Source of the DNA: Trebonia sp035294225
GTDB lineage: Bacteria > Actinomycetota > Actinomycetes > Streptosporangiales > Streptosporangiaceae
NCBI GenBank assembly: GCA_035294225.1
Contig: DATGLH010000129.1
Span: 1 to 7,308 of the forward strand
Length of the DNA: 7,308 nt
Direction: 5' to 3'
The translations under genes were made by a program, and so were the position numbers. Positions 1 through 5,963 of this stretch are shown here, piece by piece; position 1 is the stretch's first letter, and each line of letters begins with the position of its first letter. The notes under the pieces were generated by a model. That model saw only the letters and a program-made list of their open reading frames with translations. It was not told where the DNA came from and did no database searches.

Positions 1-344
1 CCGTCGCTCGTGGCGAGCACGCGCCCGGCGCCGGCCACCCAGCCCTGCTCGGCGGAGACGAACTCGATCCCGGCCAGCGGCGGCACGGGAATGGGCACTC
101 CGGGCGCGGTGTAGACGCCGGCCGGTGCCGCGCCCGGGCAAAGCGGGGCAGCCGGCGCCGACGGCGGCCGGCTGACGGACGGAGGCACCGCGCCCGCGGT
201 GGCGGCCGGCCGGCTCGCCGACGCCGGCGACGGGGCGGTCGCGTGGTGCCCGCTCGAGGCGGTGCTGCATCCGGCGGCGAGCAGCGCCGTTCCGGAAAGC
301 GCGGCAGCCAGCGCGCCGCCGCCAACCCCAGCCATCAGCCGCAT
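1..344 (-). CDS. Putative secreted lipoprotein with Ycf48/BNR-like repeat start (partial, N-terminal 114 aa)
   Basis: The C-terminus lies beyond the left edge. Residues 1-25 form a lipoprotein signal peptide: Arg2, a Gly/Ala/Leu-rich hydrophobic stretch, and a lipobox-like LLAAGC with the acceptor cysteine at Cys26. Residues 27 to about 68 are a low-complexity Ser/Ala/Pro/Thr linker, as in many actinobacterial lipoproteins that hold a globular domain away from the membrane. From residue 95 the sequence FVSAEQGWVAGAGRVLATSD resembles the first blade of Ycf48/BNR/sialidase-like beta-propellers, which often read F-x-D-x-x-x-GW followed by a T-x-DG turn. The protein is therefore probably membrane-anchored on the outer face and carries a propeller; no substrate can be named. 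The ATG at 344-342 follows an in-frame GTG and lacks a clear ribosome binding site, so the start is less certain than the frame; Met4 is an alternative. It faces the same way as the aldehyde dehydrogenase but is separated from it by 215 bp, so it is probably unrelated. Confidence 0.72.
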   Translation of the reverse strand, partial: MRLMAGVGGGALAAALSGTALLAAGCSTASSGHHATAPSPASASRPAATAGAVPPSVSRPPSAPAAPLCPGAAPAGVYTAPGVPIPVPPLAGIEFVSAEQGWVAGAGRVLATSD

Positions 345-559
345 CACGATTAGTACGACGCTGCACCCATGAGCGTGGTTGCAGCCGGGGCCATCAGGTC
401 TACGGCCAATGTCGTTAATGGACAGGGTCACGGCAGGCCGACGGCCAGCCGGCGCGGGCTGACATCGCCGTGCGGGCGCGGGGCCGCCGCCCGTGCGCGA
501 TCATCGGCGAAGGCGGGCGGTGGCGTTTCCGGGTGAAGAGCGCCGGCGCGGGCCCGCCG
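345..559. other. Intergenic region between aldehyde dehydrogenase and lipoprotein gene
   Basis: I found no convincing gene in these 215 bp. Both flanking genes are on the minus strand, so the region should hold the end of the dehydrogenase transcript and the lipoprotein promoter. The part nearest the lipoprotein start is relatively AT-rich (TACTAATCG on the minus strand, 4-12 bases before the ATG). It could be a -10 element of a nearly leaderless transcript, but I see no matching -35. Confidence 0.5.
470..496 (-). terminator. Possible GC-rich stem-loop after the aldehyde dehydrogenase gene
   Basis: On the minus strand CGGGCG and CGCCCG can pair as a 6-bp stem around a 9-nt loop, about 64 bp after the dehydrogenase stop codon. 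There is no T-tract, which is common in actinobacterial terminators but makes the call weak. In such GC-rich DNA a stem of this size can arise by chance. Confidence 0.22.
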
Positions 560-1993
560 CTACGCGCCGATGTAGCTCATCACGTGCTTGATCCGGGTGT
601 AGTCCTCGAAGCCGTACATGGACAGGTCCTTGCCGTAGCCCGAGTGCTTGAAGCCGCCGTGCGGCATCTCGGCGACGATCGGGATGTGGGTGTTGATCCA
701 CACCGCGCCGAAGTCCAGGCGGCGGGCCATCCGCATCGCGCGGCCGTGGTCGCGGGTCCAGACGCTCGCGGCCAGCCCGTAGCGGACGCCGTTGGCCCAG
801 CGGACGGCTTCTTCCTCGTCGCTGAACCGCTGCACCGTGATGACCGGGCCGAAGATCTCGTCCTGGATCATCTCGTCGTCCTGCCTGAGGCCGGACACCA
901 CGGTCGGCTCGAACAGGTAGCCCGGGCCGTCGATCTTGTGCCCGCCGGTCTCGACGGTCGCGTGGGCCGGGACGCGCTCAAGGAAGCCGCTGACCCGGGC
1001 GAGCTGGCCGGGGTTGTTCAGCGGGCCGTAGTCGGCGTCGGGGTTGTCCAGGCCGCCGGGCACCGTGCCGCGGGCCTGCTCGGTGAGGGCGGCGGTGAGG
1101 TCGGCGGCGATGCCCGGGCCGGCGAGCACCCGGGTCGCCGCGGTGCAGTCCTGGCCCGCGTTGAAGTAGCCCGCGCCGGCGATGCCCTCGGCCGCCGCCG
1201 CCACGTCGGCGTCGTCGAACACCACGACCGGGGCCTTGCCGCCGAGTTCGAGGTGCACGCGCTTGAGGTCGTCGGCGGCGGCGCGCGCCACCTCCATGCC
1301 GGCCCGCACGCTCCCGGTGATGGACACCACCGCGGGGATCTTGTGCCTGACGAGCTCACGGCCGGTGTCGCGGTCGCCGCAGACCACGTTGAAGACCCCC
1401 GGCGGGAAGAACTCGGACGCGATCTCGGCGAGCAGCAGGGTGGAGACGGGCGTGGTGTCGGACGGCTTGAGCACGACCGTGTTGCCCGCGGCGAGCGCCG
1501 GGCCGATCTTCCACACCGCCATCATCAGCGGGTAGTTCCACGGCGTGACCTGCGCGCACACGCCGACCGGCTCGCGCCTGATCATGCTCGTGTGGTCCTT
1601 CATGTACTCGCCCGCGGACCGGCCCTCCAGCAGCCGCGCGGCGGCGGCGAAGAACCGCAGCTGGTCCACTGACGGCGGCAGCTCCTCCGACAGCGTCAGC
1701 GCCACCGGCTTGCCGGTGTTCTTGCACTCGGCCTCGGTGATCTCCGCGGCGCGCTTTTCCACGGCGTCGGCGAACCTCAGCATGGCGAGGCTGCGCTCGG
1801 CGGGCGTGGCGTCCCGCCAGGTCTCGAACGCCGCGGCGGCGGCCTGCATGGCCTCGTCGACGTCGGCGGCGCCCGAGACGGGCGCCTGCGCGTAGGCCTC
1901 GCCGGTACTGGGGTCGACCACGTCGCTGTAGGCGCCGGCGCGCGGTTCGGTGTACTTGCCGTTGACGAAGTTGCGGAGCGGTTCCTGCGTCAT
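560..1993 (-). CDS. patD: Gamma-aminobutyraldehyde dehydrogenase (PatD/Prr-type NAD-dependent aldehyde dehydrogenase)
   Basis: The 477-aa protein has the normal length for a cytosolic class I aldehyde dehydrogenase. Family landmarks are all present: the oxyanion Asn153 in TPWNYP, Lys176 in LKPSD for the cofactor, Glu249 in LELGGKAP as general base, the nucleophile Cys283 in NAGQDCTAATRV, and EIFGP at 379-383. Several stretches resemble E. coli PatD as I remember it, notably AGEY-HTSMIRR near residues 127-140, the NAGQDCTA segment, and the C-terminal MPHGG-K-SGYGKD-S-YG-EDYT. This supports 4-aminobutanal to GABA oxidation in putrescine breakdown over betaine aldehyde dehydrogenase. The start is well set: GGAGG sits 6 nt before the ATG. 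It diverges from the AsnC regulator, and the aminotransferase on the other side could supply its aldehyde substrate. Exact substrate is inferred; other omega-amino-aldehydes are possible. Confidence 0.93.
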   Translation of the reverse strand: MTQEPLRNFVNGKYTEPRAGAYSDVVDPSTGEAYAQAPVSGAADVDEAMQAAAAAFETWRDATPAERSLAMLRFADAVEKRAAEITEAECKNTGKPVALTLSEELPPSVDQLRFFAAAARLLEGRSAGEYMKDHTSMIRREPVGVCAQVTPWNYPLMMAVWKIGPALAAGNTVVLKPSDTTPVSTLLLAEIASEFFPPGVFNVVCGDRDTGRELVRHKIPAVVSITGSVRAGMEVARAAADDLKRVHLELGGKAPVVVFDDADVAAAAEGIAGAGYFNAGQDCTAATRVLAGPGIAADLTAALTEQARGTVPGGLDNPDADYGPLNNPGQLARVSGFLERVPAHATVETGGHKIDGPGYLFEPTVVSGLRQDDEMIQDEIFGPVITVQRFSDEEEAVRWANGVRYGLAASVWTRDHGRAMRMARRLDFGAVWINTHIPIVAEMPHGGFKHSGYGKDLSMYGFEDYTRIKHVMSYIGA

Positions 1994-1999
1994 CCCCAG

Positions 2000-2004
2000 C
2001 CTCC
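2000..2004 (-). promoter_or_regulatory. Ribosome binding site of the aldehyde dehydrogenase gene
   Basis: GGAGG on the minus strand, 6 nt before the ATG at 1993. It fixes the start of the 477-aa product. Confidence 0.75.
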
Positions 2005-2021
2005 GAGGCTCTCGACAATCG

Positions 2022-2061
2022 AATCAGTTGTTAGTATTGCATAGTTCAACGAAATCAGTTG
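2022..2061. promoter_or_regulatory. Direct repeat AATCAGTTG x2, candidate Lrp/AsnC operator
   Basis: The 9-mer AATCAGTTG occurs at 2022-2030 and again at 2053-2061. The start-to-start distance of 31 bp is about three helical turns, which puts both copies on the same DNA face. They sit in the only AT-rich island of the area, between the divergent dehydrogenase and AsnC genes. The left copy falls over the predicted dehydrogenase transcript start, and the right copy runs into a TTGACA hexamer facing the regulator. Lrp-family proteins are multimers that bind phased sites in divergent promoters and often regulate themselves. Binding by the neighbouring AsnC protein is inferred. Confidence 0.45.
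2033..2041 (-). promoter_or_regulatory. Candidate extended -10 promoter element for the aldehyde dehydrogenase
   Basis: On the minus strand TGCAATACT fits the extended -10 pattern TGn plus a hexamer matching TATAAT at 4 of 6 positions. It predicts a transcript start near 2026 and a leader of about 33 nt containing the ribosome binding site. No good -35 lies at the usual distance, so an activator or the extended -10 may compensate. Prediction from sequence only. Confidence 0.35.
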
Positions 2062-2064
2062 ACA
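2059..2064 (+). promoter_or_regulatory. Candidate -35 hexamer TTGACA for the AsnC regulator
   Basis: A perfect TTGACA on the plus strand, overlapping the right copy of the AATCAGTTG repeat. No good -10 is visible 16-19 bp downstream (CATGAA is the nearest), so the promoter is only partly supported. If real, transcription starts near the ATG at 2085 and favours the TTG start at 2142. Confidence 0.35.
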
Positions 2065-2141
2065 TCACCGCCGGACATGACAGCATGAAGATACGGGCGG
2101 CACCGACGGCGGCCGCCCCTCCCCCACGAGGATGTGATCGC

Positions 2142-2621
2142 TTGGCCCACAGTCCGCGCGGCGGTCCCGCCGCGCCGATCGCCCTTGACGATATCTCCAA
2201 GCGGATCATCGAGCAGTTGCAGGCTGACGGCAGGCGGTCCTACGCGGCGATCGGCAAGGCCGTGGGCCTGTCCGAGGCCGCCGTCCGGCAGCGGGTGCAG
2301 CGGCTGCAAGAGGCCGGCGTGATGCAGATCGTCGCGGTCACCGACCCGCTGACCCTCGGCTTCCGCCGCCAGGCGATGATCGGCCTGAAGTGCGACGGCA
2401 ACCTGGAGAAGGTCGCCGACGACCTGGCCGCCATGCCGGAGATCGATTACGTGGTGATCACCGCGGGGTCGTTCGACCTGCTCCTGGAGGTGGTCTGCGA
2501 AGACGACGACCACCTGCTGGAGATCCTGAGCCAGGTGCGCGCGGTGCCGTCCGTCAGATCCACCGAGACACTCGTCTATCTCAAACTACGCAAGCAGACC
2601 TACACATGGGGAACGCGATGA
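2142..2621 (+). CDS. Lrp/AsnC-family transcriptional regulator
   Basis: This protein probably controls the divergent dehydrogenase and the overlapping aminotransferase in response to a small amine or amino acid. From the TTG at 2142 it has 159 aa, the usual Lrp size. Residues 14-60 form the AsnC-type winged helix-turn-helix, with LDDISKRIIEQLQADGR followed by the recognition region GLSEAAVRQRVQRLQEAGV. Residues about 76-150 form the RAM/AsnC ligand-binding domain, including the segment DYVVITAGSFDLLLEVVCED. TTG was chosen because GAGG lies 10 nt before it. The in-frame ATG at 2085 would add 19 residues in codons such as ATA, CCA and CGA that look non-coding, and the ATG at 1950 would overlap the dehydrogenase start. 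The stop overlaps the aminotransferase start, which indicates one transcript and coupled translation. The ligand is not visible; polyamine or GABA metabolites are a guess from the neighbours. Confidence 0.9.
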   Translation: MAHSPRGGPAAPIALDDISKRIIEQLQADGRRSYAAIGKAVGLSEAAVRQRVQRLQEAGVMQIVAVTDPLTLGFRRQAMIGLKCDGNLEKVADDLAAMPEIDYVVITAGSFDLLLEVVCEDDDHLLEILSQVRAVPSVRSTETLVYLKLRKQTYTWGTR

Positions 2622-3991
2622 CCTTCTCGACGGAAGACTTGCAGGAAGCGGCCAAGCAGCACCTGTGGCTGCACTTCACGCGGATGTCGAGCTACCGCGC
2701 CAGCGACGTCCCGGTCATCGTGCGCGGCTCCGGCCCCTACGTCTACGACGACAGGGGCAAGCGGTACCTGGACGGGCTGTCGGGCCTGTTCGTGTCCATG
2801 GTCGGTCACGGCCGCACCGAGCTGGCCGAGGCGGCGTCGAAGCAGGCCTCGGAGCTCGCCTACTTCCCGCTGTGGTCGTACGCGCACCCGGCGGCGGTGC
2901 AGCTCGCGGCCCGGCTGGCGGAGCTCGCGCCGGGCGACCTGAACCGGGTGTTCTTCACCACCTCGGGCTCCGAGGCCGTCGAGTCCGCCTGGAAGCTGGC
3001 CAAGCAGTACTTCAAGCTGCGCGGCGAGCACGGCCGGTACAAGGTGATCAGCCGCGACATCGCCTACCACGGCACGTCGATGGGCGCGCTCGCCGTCACC
3101 GGGCTGGCCGCCATCAAGGGCGACTTCGAGCCGCTGCCGCCGGGCGGGGTCCGGGTGCCGAACACCAACTTCTACCGCGCGCCCTCGTTCGCCTCCTCCA
3201 GCGCCGAAGAGTTCGGCATCTGGGCCGCGGACGAGATCGAGCGCGCCATCTTGCGCGAGGGGCCGGAATCGGTGGCGTGCGTGTTCCTGGAGCCCGTGCA
3301 GAACTCCGGCGGCTGCTTCCCGCCGCCGCCGGGGTACTTCGCCCGCGTGCGGTCGATCTGCGACACGTACGGGGTGCTGCTGGTGTCGGACGAGGTGATC
3401 TGCGCCTTCGGCCGCCTGGGGTACTACTTCGGCTCCGAGCGGTACGGCTACCAGCCGGACATCATCACCTTCGCCAAGGGCGTCACCTCCGGCTACTCCC
3501 CGCTGGGCGGGATGATCGTCCGCGACCACCTGATCGAGCCGTTCCTGACCGGGACCGCCACGTTCCTGCACGGGATCACGTTCGCCGGGCACCCGGTCTC
3601 CGCCGCGGTGGCGCTGGCGAACCTGGACATCTTCGAGCGCGACAACCTGCTGGGGAACGTGCGGGCCAACGAGGGCGGTTTCCGGTCGGCGCTGGAGAGG
3701 CTGCTCGACCTGCCGATCGTCGGCGACGTCCGCGGGGACGGCTACTTCTACGGGATCGAGCTGGTCAAGGACAAGGCCACGCGCGAGACGTTCGACGACG
3801 AGGAGTCCGAGCGGCTGCTGCGCGGCTTCCTGTCGCACGCGCTGTTCGACGCCGGGCTGGTCTGCCGCGCCGACGACCGCGGCGACCCGGTCATCCAGCT
3901 CGCGCCGCCGCTGATCTGCACGCAGGAGCACTTCGACGAGATCGAGCAGATCCTGCGCTCGGTGCTGACGCAGGCGTGGACGCGGGTCTGA
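2606..3991 (+). CDS. Class III PLP-dependent aminotransferase (putrescine/omega-amine:pyruvate type)
   Basis: The 461-aa cytosolic enzyme should transfer an amino group from an omega-amine, such as putrescine, to a keto acid, giving the aldehyde for the neighbouring dehydrogenase. Class III landmarks are present: GSEA at 121-124 for phosphate binding, AYHGTSMG at 153-160, Asp262 in VSDEVICAFGR pairing with the PLP ring nitrogen, the Schiff-base lysine Lys291 in FAKGVTSGY, and TFAGHP at 325-330. Length is normal for SpuC-like transaminases. Databases often label close relatives aspartate aminotransferase family proteins, but this fold class is not the aspartate enzyme. Start: ATG 2606 (MGNAM) matches the MGN beginning I recall in actinobacterial relatives. 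ATG 2618 is an alternative with GGGGA 5 nt upstream and an ATGA overlap with the regulator stop. Either start overlaps the regulator gene, so translation is probably coupled. Substrate is inferred from context. Confidence 0.9.
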   Translation: MGNAMTFSTEDLQEAAKQHLWLHFTRMSSYRASDVPVIVRGSGPYVYDDRGKRYLDGLSGLFVSMVGHGRTELAEAASKQASELAYFPLWSYAHPAAVQLAARLAELAPGDLNRVFFTTSGSEAVESAWKLAKQYFKLRGEHGRYKVISRDIAYHGTSMGALAVTGLAAIKGDFEPLPPGGVRVPNTNFYRAPSFASSSAEEFGIWAADEIERAILREGPESVACVFLEPVQNSGGCFPPPPGYFARVRSICDTYGVLLVSDEVICAFGRLGYYFGSERYGYQPDIITFAKGVTSGYSPLGGMIVRDHLIEPFLTGTATFLHGITFAGHPVSAAVALANLDIFERDNLLGNVRANEGGFRSALERLLDLPIVGDVRGDGYFYGIELVKDKATRETFDDEESERLLRGFLSHALFDAGLVCRADDRGDPVIQLAPPLICTQEHFDEIEQILRSVLTQAWTRV

Positions 3992-4001
3992 GGGGGCTCA
4001 G
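3988..4001. other. Small symmetric stem covering both convergent stop codons
   Basis: CTGAG, GGGG and CTCAG form a 5-bp stem with a 4-nt loop. It includes the aminotransferase TGA (3989-3991) and, on the other strand, the regulator TGA (4000-3998). The stop codons are only 6 bp apart, so there is no room for two separate terminators. The stem is short and has no T-tract, so a terminator role is unproven. Confidence 0.25.
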
Positions 4002-5809
4002 CCGGCCGGGGGGGTGACGATCCCGTACTCGCGGATCCGCCGGTAGATCGTCGCCCGTGACATGCCGAGAGCGCGCGCGGCCCGGATCTTGTTGCCCCCG
4101 TTGTCCAGCAGGCTCTGCACGATGGCGTCCCGCTCGATCGACTCCAGCGGGCTGAGCACCCGGCGGCTCACCGTCCAGCATTCGGGCGGCAGGTCCTGGG
4201 GCAGGATCGCCCCGGCCCGGCGGCGCTGGACGACCTGCTTGAGCACGTGCCAGAGCTGTGTCGCGTTCCCCGGCCAGGTGTGCCGGAGCAGCAGCTGCAT
4301 GGCCGCGGCCGAGCAGCTGACGCGCCCCTGCTGGCTGAGCTTGCCGAGGAAGAACGGCACCAGCTCGCGCAGGTCTTCGCTGTGGTGGCGGAGCGGCGGC
4401 ACCTGCACCGTGCCGGGGAACAGCCGCAGCAGGGCGGTGAGGTCGGCGCGGGCCTGGCCGCGGTCGAGGGTGGCGGCCACCCGCAGCCTGGGCTCCCCGC
4501 CCGCCTCCCCGCCCGCATCCCTGGCGTCGGCCAGCGCGTCGGCCAGCGCGCGGACCTGTCGCGCGGTCAGCGCGTCGGCGTGCCGGATGACCAGCAGCCC
4601 GGTACCGTCAGCCAGCTCACGGCGCACCTGCGCCTGCCAGTCCCCGCCCGCCGTCGCCGCGTCGAGCACGTGGCACGGCGCGGCGGGGTTGTGCCGCTGG
4701 TGCACCGCGCGGATCAGGGCCAGCTTGCCGGCGCCGCGCTCCCCCTCCAGGATCAGCCACTCGCCGCGCTCGTAGCACGCCTCCGCGGCGCGGCAGGCGC
4801 GCCGCCACGCCGCGCCGCTGCCCACCAGGCCCGGCAGTGACATCGGCGACCGCGGCACCGGAACCGCGGCCGCCGCCGGCAGCGCCGGGCAGAGCTTGAC
4901 GTGCACCACTCCGTCGCGCTCCGGTCCGCCGGCGACCGTGCGCAGGAACAGGCGCGCCACCGCGCCGCTCGGCAGGTCCACCGTCACCGCGCCGGGCGCC
5001 CGGCCGCGCCCGAGCGCCTCGGCGGCCTGGGAGATAAGCGCGGCCTGGTCGTCCGGGCTCAGCGCCTTCCGGGCATGGTCGTTCAGCATGACGACGTCGT
5101 TGCCGAGCGCGAGCACGATGCCGCCGGTGTGCCGGCAGGCCCGCAGGTACTCTTGCAGCAGCCGCTGGTCCCGGTTGCTCGACGCCGACGCCAGCTCCTG
5201 GTTGATCTGGTCGGCGGTGGCCCGGACAAGCGAGATCATCAGCGGGTCGGCGTCCCTGCGCCAGCAGGTCAGGTCGATCACGCCGACGGTCTTGCCGGAC
5301 ACCGGATCCTTGAGCGGCACTCCGGCGCAGGCCATGCCCTCCAGCCGCTCCGCGTAGTGCTCGTGCCCGAACACGTGGGCCGGGCCCCCCGCCTCCAGCG
5401 CGGTCCCGATCCCGTTGGTGCCCACGACGTCCTCGGCGTAGGAGAACCCGGGCGCCAGCATGATCGAGTCCAGGTGCCGTTCCAGGTCATGGTCGCCGGT
5501 GAACCGGAACAGCACCAGGCCGCAGGCGTCGGTGAGCACGATGCTGATCGGCTGGCCGTCCAGTTGCGCGTGCAGGTGCCGCAGCACCGGCTCGGCGGTG
5601 CGGGCCAGCGGCGATTCCAGGTCCGGGTTCCCCAGGTAGGTCAGGTCGAGCCGGTCGGCCGCGACGTTCCAGCCCCGGGACCGCCACCACGACGCGAGTA
5701 TCGGCTCCCGGACCGCGCCGGGGTCCACGGGCTCGGCCGCGAGGAACCGGTCCCTGGCCACGGCCAGGCGATCTGCCGTGCCGTGCAGCTTCGTCGATGC
5801 ACGTCCCAT
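3998..5809 (-). CDS. mimR: AcoR/MimR-type transcriptional regulator (GAF, degenerate AAA+, Fis-type HTH)
   Basis: The 603-aa cytosolic regulator probably activates the divergent monooxygenase operon when a substrate or metabolite binds. Residues about 80-210 form a GAF-type sensor with VGTNGIGTALE (129-139) and GHEHYAE (148-154), the signature of acetoin-regulator AcoR proteins. Residues about 325-530 are a reduced AAA+ domain. Walker A survives as GERGAGK (356-362), and PPLRHHSEDLRELVPFF and TWPGNATQLW match the C-terminal part of the domain. The GAFTGA loop that contacts sigma-54 is absent, and the Walker B acidic pair is replaced by LLVIRHADAL (405-414). Residues about 555-596 are a Fis-type helix-turn-helix with GNKIRAARALGMSRATIYRRI. 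In mycobacteria MimR activates mimABCD, and the adjacent hydroxylase gene supports the same role here. GGAGG lies 4 nt before the ATG. Assignment as AcoR-type is firm; the symbol rests on context. Confidence 0.88.
   Translation of the reverse strand: MGRASTKLHGTADRLAVARDRFLAAEPVDPGAVREPILASWWRSRGWNVAADRLDLTYLGNPDLESPLARTAEPVLRHLHAQLDGQPISIVLTDACGLVLFRFTGDHDLERHLDSIMLAPGFSYAEDVVGTNGIGTALEAGGPAHVFGHEHYAERLEGMACAGVPLKDPVSGKTVGVIDLTCWRRDADPLMISLVRATADQINQELASASSNRDQRLLQEYLRACRHTGGIVLALGNDVVMLNDHARKALSPDDQAALISQAAEALGRGRAPGAVTVDLPSGAVARLFLRTVAGGPERDGVVHVKLCPALPAAAAVPVPRSPMSLPGLVGSGAAWRRACRAAEACYERGEWLILEGERGAGKLALIRAVHQRHNPAAPCHVLDAATAGGDWQAQVRRELADGTGLLVIRHADALTARQVRALADALADARDAGGEAGGEPRLRVAATLDRGQARADLTALLRLFPGTVQVPPLRHHSEDLRELVPFFLGKLSQQGRVSCSAAAMQLLLRHTWPGNATQLWHVLKQVVQRRRAGAILPQDLPPECWTVSRRVLSPLESIERDAIVQSLLDNGGNKIRAARALGMSRATIYRRIREYGIVTPPAG
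4493..4547. repeat. Two adjacent 12-bp tandem duplications inside the regulator gene
   Basis: CTCCCCGCCCGC is repeated head-to-tail at 4493-4504 and 4505-4516. GCGTCGGCCAGC is repeated at 4524-4535 and 4536-4547. Being multiples of three they keep the frame and encode GGEA/GGEP-like and ALAD-ALAD repeats around residues 420-440, in the eroded part of the AAA+ domain. Confidence 0.7.
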
Positions 5810-5813
5810 GTCG

Positions 5814-5818
5814 CCTCC
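5814..5818 (-). promoter_or_regulatory. Ribosome binding site of the regulator gene
   Basis: GGAGG on the minus strand within a longer purine run, 4 nt before the ATG at 5809. It supports the 603-aa start. Confidence 0.65.
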
Positions 5819-5893
5819 CCCACCTGCCGGGTCCAGCCGGAGGACTCATCGTGCGCGGAGCGCACCGCGGTTTCCGTGCTGTTAAGAAACATA

Positions 5894-5912
5894 TGCCCGG
5901 GGGTGCCGGGCA
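5894..5912. repeat. Hairpin-forming inverted repeat next to the first operator-like site
   Basis: TGCCCGG, a GGGTG loop, then CCGGGCA: perfect 7-bp arms around 5 nt. It ends 2 bp before the GTCTCAA inverted repeat. It could be a transcribed hairpin in the leader of the regulator, a second protein site, or chance in GC-rich DNA. Confidence 0.4.
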
Positions 5913-5914
5913 CT

Positions 5915-5929
5915 GTCTCAAGTTGAGAC
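5915..5929. promoter_or_regulatory. Inverted repeat GTCTCAA-G-TTGAGAC, candidate regulator operator (site 1)
   Basis: Perfect 7-bp arms around a single central base, in the shared upstream region of the regulator (106 bp before its ATG) and the small ORF (35 bp before its ATG). Two-fold symmetry suits a dimeric Fis-type helix-turn-helix protein. A second, weaker copy lies at 6272-6286. Binding by the adjacent AcoR/MimR-type protein is inferred from position and recurrence. Confidence 0.6.
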
Positions 5930-5963
5930 CCCCCGTTTCATCGCACCGGGAACGGCTCACCAC

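Noticed and set aside
470..1672. Long plus-strand open frame opposite the aldehyde dehydrogenase
   Set aside because: It mirrors a gene with clear catalytic motifs, is rich in His/Arg/Val/Gly typical of antisense frames in GC-rich DNA, and shows no recognisable domain.
560..1993. Betaine aldehyde or succinate-semialdehyde dehydrogenase as the identity of the minus-strand enzyme
   Set aside because: The HTSMIRR, NAGQDCTA and C-terminal MPHGG/SGYGKD segments fit PatD-type aminobutyraldehyde dehydrogenases better, and the neighbours are amine catabolic genes.
1950..2141. N-terminal extension of the AsnC regulator from ATG 1950 or 2085
   Set aside because: The first would overlap the dehydrogenase start and promoter island. 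The second adds codons such as ATA, CCA and CGA, lacks conserved sequence and is longer than the family norm.
2600..3931. Long minus-strand open frame opposite the aminotransferase
   Set aside because: Antisense shadow of a gene with intact PLP-enzyme motifs; no domain and biased composition.
4901..5926. Plus-strand open frame opposite the regulator
   Set aside because: Antisense shadow of the GAF and linker region of the regulator; it also runs through the regulator's promoter side without a coding break.
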